A stretch of DNA of 64,000 nucleotides from Rhizoclosmatium globosum (lineage: Eukaryota; Chytridiomycota; Chytridiomycetes; Chytridiales; Chytriomycetaceae), in assembly GCA_002104985.1 (NCBI GenBank), contig MCGO01000004.1, forward strand, positions 248,001 through 312,000, in the 5' to 3' direction. Of this stretch, positions 59,531 to 64,000 are shown in pieces. Every line of letters begins with the position of its first letter. Positions within the stretch are counted from its first letter, which is position 1. Made by a program: the position numbers and the translations under genes. The notes beneath the pieces are model-generated. The model was not told the DNA's origin, did not search any database, and was given only the letters and a program-made list of their open reading frames with translations.

Positions 59531-62099
59531 TTATTCACTCAACTTATTGATGCACTCTACTGTCAGATTGTGTGCTTCATAGCTCGGAACAGCCATGACT
59601 TCCTCATTTCCGTCCTCCTCGTTCACCCAAAATACTGACCCATCTGCATAATGCACCACTCCATCAATCTCCTGTCGATTTCCTGCTCCTCCATATTGCG
59701 GACTATAACGGCCCTCTTCTGAGAGCGCTTCAGCTTTCTTTTTTTGGGTTGCATGAGTTGCGGTCATATCTTCCTTTGAAGGCCAGTTGTAACGTAATCT
59801 CCACTGTTTGCTTATTGCCATCATAGTTTTAACTTTGTTTCCTCCCCTAGCCGGAGTATTTTTGTTATGAAGGTCTCTTTGGCTCAGACAATACTCCTCC
59901 CAACTCAGCCTAGTTTCGTATTTTTCGTTATGGATGTAAGCAACCTGTCTCAGCCGTCGTCGGATCTCATCGTTTATCAAATCAGGGACACTCGCTGCTC
60001 TCTTTTTGCGAATGTTTGCTGCCCGAGTTCGCATGTCTGATATATTAGGGATCTGCTCATGTTTCAATGCAAATGCATCCCAACCCCCGTCACTGTCAAT
60101 CAAGCGCACTACGTCTTCCCATATTTGGAGGTTTCTCTCTTTTTGTTCCGACCAAAGTGTCTTGCGCTTCTTTACATTCCTCATCAGAACACGCTCACTG
60201 GCAAATGGGATATGTACAGTTGTCGAATTGACTGTAACATTCGATTACATTCGATTGAATAGCAGGCTGGCTCGGCTTACCTTGATTTGATGGAACTGAC
60301 TTCCGCTCCTCGTTTGCATGAAACAAAAACAGTGTCTTGCTGCGCTTCATTTCCTCTGACGCATTAAACCAATTTTGATACAATCGCTGTAATTGCGGCA
60401 TACTGTTGTTGGAAGTTTTGCTGAAGTCATGTTCAAACCTTGGTTTAACGAGGTGACTCTCTTTCACTTTGTATGTTATCCCAGAGATTGCTAACTCAAA
60501 ATCAGTTTCTGTAGATTCTTTGTCACTGTCGTGATCACTCTCAACGTCCTCAACAGTATTTATGGCGGCTGTTTGCGGAATATGTTGAGATGCTGTTACG
60601 ACGCGTCCACTCTTGTCACTATTGAAAGTAAAGTTAATAATAGTTGTGTTCACGTTGGTAGCTCTTGATTCGTGTTCTGGTGGTTCGCTATCTTCTCGGG
60701 GATTGCTTTCGGGCGCCACAAACTTGTAGCCCTGACTCCTAAATACTTCGGCCAATCCATTCAACCCTATTATTTCGTCACTACTTCTTTGGTCGATGGA
60801 AACTCCCCATTGTGAGTCCTTTCGCATTTTGCCCTCGAGAGTATTATTTTCTCGCCGACTTCTGAAACTTCCCAAAGAATGAATGTTCACCAATTTGTGT
60901 TTAGGCTTTTTACTATGACGAACTGCTGCCTTTTTAGACGAAGGTTGCTTTCCAATCTTTTGCAACCAATGGTTCTCTATCGCAGTATTTATTGGCTCAA
61001 TTGTTGCAATCTCATCTGTGTCTATTGAGAGCAATTCCACTTGTTCTGTCAGATTGGGCCCTGGTTTCCATATGGTTCCTTCACGATTCATATCTGCGTG
61101 TCTGACTTCCAAAAATAGCTTGATATATGCGCGCTGTTCTATTGCTATGTCAGGAAGGAATATGTACTTGCAAATTACCTTCAACCAAACTGTTTTGGAA
61201 GCTCTTTCCATTTCGCAATCGTCTCCTTGATTTGCAACAGTCACTTGCCCATTTCTTGAGCTGAACTCCATTGCACTGTTCCAACGTGCGCTCAATTTTT
61301 TCGGTGCTCTTTTTTGATTTAATTACTTGCAGTAAGACGTTGGAAGGTATCAGCTCAATTCGGTTCGTCAAACACTGTTCCGCAATTATTTCTAACTCTT
61401 GGGTTCTAGTTCTTTGTCTCCCTGTCACTTGCTGTTGGTTCAATGATTTCTCTGATTCGTTTTCCTCTTCTCCACTTTCAAGCTGCCTTTCCCTGTCACC
61501 ATTATCTGCATCAACATTGTTTTCAAAGTCGTCGTCATTGACTCTGTCATGATCTTCTTCCTCGTCTCTATCTTCCTCTTCAGTTGTTTTGTCGCTTCTG
61601 TTATTCTCCTCAGCTTCAGTGTCTTCGTCAGAATTATCGTCATTCTCGCTGGTCAATGCGCGTTTTGATCCCCAATTCTCGTCTCCCATCATGCGAGGTG
61701 ACTCTGTTGCTGAAAGAAACACGTCAGTGATGACTGCATGTAACGATCTGTTGTCATGTATGAAACGTGGCGGCACCGAGTTTTTTTGTTGGGTGATGCG
61801 ACCCTGTAACATCAAACATTACCAAAATGCAAGTAAAACTAAATAAAAGAAGAACTAGCTTTTGATCTCAAGAGATTAATTTTCTGTTGAATATCTTTAG
61901 TTTGCACCCTCCTGAACTTATCATTGTGCGCTATTTCTTGAAGAGTCAAACCCTTACTATTTGTAAGTTGCGAAAGAAGAATAGATTGCTCTACAAACTT
62001 CAGAGGATTCACGAATAAGTGTTTCGATGGCTCGAGTTGTGTCGTCCATCTTTTGGCAACAATAGGAACAAAGACAGAAGTGAGAAATCTGAAACACAT
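59531..62099 (-). CDS. Unknown protein, divergent partner of the tyrosine recombinase
   Basis: Multi-exon gene, about 700 residues. The first frame (62,099-61,839, start MCFRFLTSVFVPIVAKRW) may belong to it or be separate; the join to the next frame (MLQGRITQQ at 61,812) is uncertain. The second part is very acidic (Asp/Glu runs at 61,470-61,640), then ELEIIAEQCLTNRIELIPSN. A 35-nt intron joins FQNSLVE to AIEQRAYIKLFLEVRH. A basic stretch (GKQPSSKKAAVRHSKKPK) and, after another intron at 60,290-60,200, the helix-rich end WSEQKERNLQIWEDVVRL with a SANT/Myb-like look and MRTRAANIRKKRAAS follow. I do not recognise a family. It lies head-to-head with the recombinase (55 bp between starts), which suggests a functional pair in one element. 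Confidence 0.55.
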
Positions 62100-62154
62100 T
62101 GAAACACCAGTACGCCTCACAGCTTTGGAAAAACCTTCTACAGAATCTCCCTAT

Positions 62155-63762
62155 ATGCTCTCACCTGACGACATTGCCGTTCTTCAAAACCAGGCAGCAA
62201 TCGCAGAGGAAGACAACCTTTCCAGAGAGCAGCCTTTTTTTGAGGAATACAGCAGCTTTTTGGAATCATTGGATCAAGGACCAAGTGTCCCTGATTGGGA
62301 AGTTCCATTGAGACTTCGTGGGGGGAGTCTAGAAGAAACAAGCGACGTTTTGACTTCTGATGGGATTTCCGCCTTGGAAGCCCTTGTTGATGACAGTACA
62401 AATAATGCTCGCAAGAGAGACACGAATAAGATGTACCAGAATACGTTTCAAAAGTTCAAGGAATGGACTGAGTCTGTAGCCCCTGAGCATGATCTTGACA
62501 ATCCAACCATCAACACTCCATTGCTTATTCGCAAATACATTGCACTCCAATGTGAAGATAAAGATTCAAAGGACGCAAATGGAAGACTTATTGGCTGTAA
62601 GGGCCTAAGTGTGAGTCTATTGATATTTCATATTGATGCTCATATTAATTATAACTCCAGTATTCAATCGCTAATGGTGTCCGATCTGCAATAAGCTTTT
62701 ATTACCGAAAGAAAGAGTTGGGAAGTTGGGAAATTAATCCAAGCACAAGACAAGTCAAAGGGAATCCTGCTTTGTCTCAAACTGTAAAAGACTATATGGC
62801 GGGTTTGCGAAGACACAAAATATCGAAAGGCGACATTTCAGCCTCAGTCAGAGCAATTACTTCCCAAGACTTGAGGAAGATCCACGAATATTTGACGTCT
62901 GATGCTGAAAGAATTGTTCTTCATCGAACAAACTCCACTGAAACACGTCACGGTCTTGGTGATGCACTTTCATCTGAATTATATGTGAGCGACTAGTTTG
63001 TTTTTAAGTATTTCTAAATTAAAAAAGCTTGGTTGTCTTCTTGGGTTTTTGTGCCTTTTACGATGTGAAGAGTTTTTGGAGCTACAAATGGAAAACATAC
63101 GAGTTCAAGTCTGTTTAAAAGGATCAAATGATTTTTATTATCTTGGCGATGCTATTCGGTTTGCCAGGGAGTCTGGCCGCGAGCTTTCATTTGAAATGGA
63201 TAGCTTTCGATTGGAAGTATGCCTTGTGACTCGAAAAACTCATCAAGAAGGTGGAATCAAGCCGTACTATTTATGGATGGATAACTTTGATCGACATCTA
63301 TGCGCTGTTTCCGCTTACTTGCGTTGGATTTCTTTTGTGGGTGCAGAAACTGCTGGACATCTATTTAAGACTGTGGCATCTGATAACCAGACGTTAAAAA
63401 GCACAAAAATGGCAAGAGGTACTTTTATCAGTTTCTTCAAAAACGTATTGAAAGATGTTGGTCTGGAGTGGAGTCTGTATGGTACTCACAGTTTCCGTCG
63501 TGGGGGAACTCAGTATCTTCTTAATGAACGTCGTTGGGGCTTGAGTGCCATCTGCGAGTGGGGCGGATGGTCTTTGGATTATGATAACATGACCATTGTT
63601 CGGTATTTGCATGGATTGTATGATGTTGTTCCTATTCCTCGAGAACAATTGATGAACAAAGCTTTCAAATACTTGGACAAATGCGTTAGCTGCGGAAGAG
63701 ATTGTAATTGCGGACCACAATATTCAAAGAGAGGAACTAATCCTTATTCACGACAACATTAA
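62155..63762 (+). CDS. Tyrosine recombinase (Crypton-like)
   Basis: Site-specific recombinase or transposase of a DNA element. Three exons, 62,155-62,610, 62,661-62,984 and 63,028-63,762, give 504 residues. The N-terminal part includes LDNPTINTPLLIRKYIALQ (SAM-like core-binding fold expected here). The catalytic set is visible: Arg in GFLCLLRCEEFLEL, HSFRRGGTQYL (HxxR) in box II, and a candidate nucleophile Tyr in RYLHGLYDV; a Lys in VTRKTHQ could be the beta-hairpin Lys. The tail CVSCGRDCNCG holds four Cys, a possible zinc knuckle. The start is uncertain: the frame is open upstream to 62,053 without ATG, so I took 62,155. Cryptons of fungi and captains of Starships share this fold; the divergent partner gene is unusual. 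Confidence 0.82.
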
Positions 63763-63795
63763 TAAAAAGAATATTTAAGAGCAAAATAAAGTAAT

Positions 63796-64000
63796 TCACG
63801 CATCATCTGATTCCACAACGGCAAGTGCTTTAGCAGCAGTATAATGCTCAACTCCACTCAGAACTATCAAAATGGAGTCGCAAACATCGTGCGAGAGTGA
63901 CGAGACAGCCCCCTTTGCCTTATAACTGAACCGCTTTTCACGCCACAACCTATAAACGGCCTTTTTTGCATTCTTTTTCTTGATACGGCGGAGTCGATCC
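63796..64000 (-). CDS. C-terminal end of an unrecognised gene, cut by the window edge
   Basis: Open on the minus strand from the right edge to the TGA at 63,796-63,798. Codes about 67 residues: a basic start (RLRRIKKKNAKKAVYRLWREK) and an acidic end (AVVESDDA). It ends 33 bp from the recombinase stop in convergent orientation, so it may be a third gene of the same element. No family recognised. Confidence 0.45.
   Translation of the reverse strand, partial: DRLRRIKKKNAKKAVYRLWREKRFSYKAKGAVSSLSHDVCDSILIVLSGVEHYTAAKALAVVESDDA

Overview
The window is nuclear DNA of a fungus. Genes are split by short GT-AG introns (mostly 40-60 nt, a few near 220 nt) and packed tightly on both strands. PAN2, GINS2/PSF2, CDC7, USO1, RPT6, a YME1-type protease and a ChAPs (Chs5-Arf1 binding) protein fit Fungi. 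FANCI, a STN1 with clear OB and winged-helix parts, an S6 kinase and a eukaryotic TnpB relative (Fanzor) point to an early-diverging lineage; a chytrid is my best guess, not proven.

Left block (1-8,133): on the minus strand, the N-terminal half of FANCI (runs off the left edge), a small three-pass membrane protein and KIN17; on the plus strand, starting 34 bp from KIN17, an RS-rich protein and an IQ-motif protein. Middle (8,134-34,474) is mobile-element rich: two nearly identical 3.45-kb elements in opposite orientation (8,918-12,392 and 29,445-32,902), each with a nine-exon Fanzor gene, imperfect terminal inverted repeats and TA at both borders. Between them lie PAN2, a broken cell-surface protein gene split by a 4.8-kb LTR element with identical LTRs and no coding capacity, then the minus-strand housekeeping row STN1, S6 kinase and YME1. 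An intact pogo-type DDD transposase follows the second Fanzor element.

Right block: a long secreted, Thr/Ser/Ala-repeat, probably GPI-anchored surface protein (35,922-43,165) with higher-order repeats, a duplicated 1-kb module and an 8-bp frameshift; then a compact plus-strand run RPT6, USO1, PSF2, CDC7 and ChAPs, and a convergent ER J-protein (DNAJB12/14 type). The last 4.5 kb holds a Crypton-like tyrosine recombinase, a divergent partner gene of unknown function and the 3' end of a further gene, probably parts of another mobile element.

The most unusual content is the Fanzor system: a predicted RNA-guided nuclease inside a Tc1/mariner-like non-autonomous element, with a tRNA-like Pol III promoter block at its 5' end, a short 3' tail that could hold the guide RNA scaffold, one apparently intact copy (A) and one copy (B) whose last-but-one intron has lost its splice acceptor.
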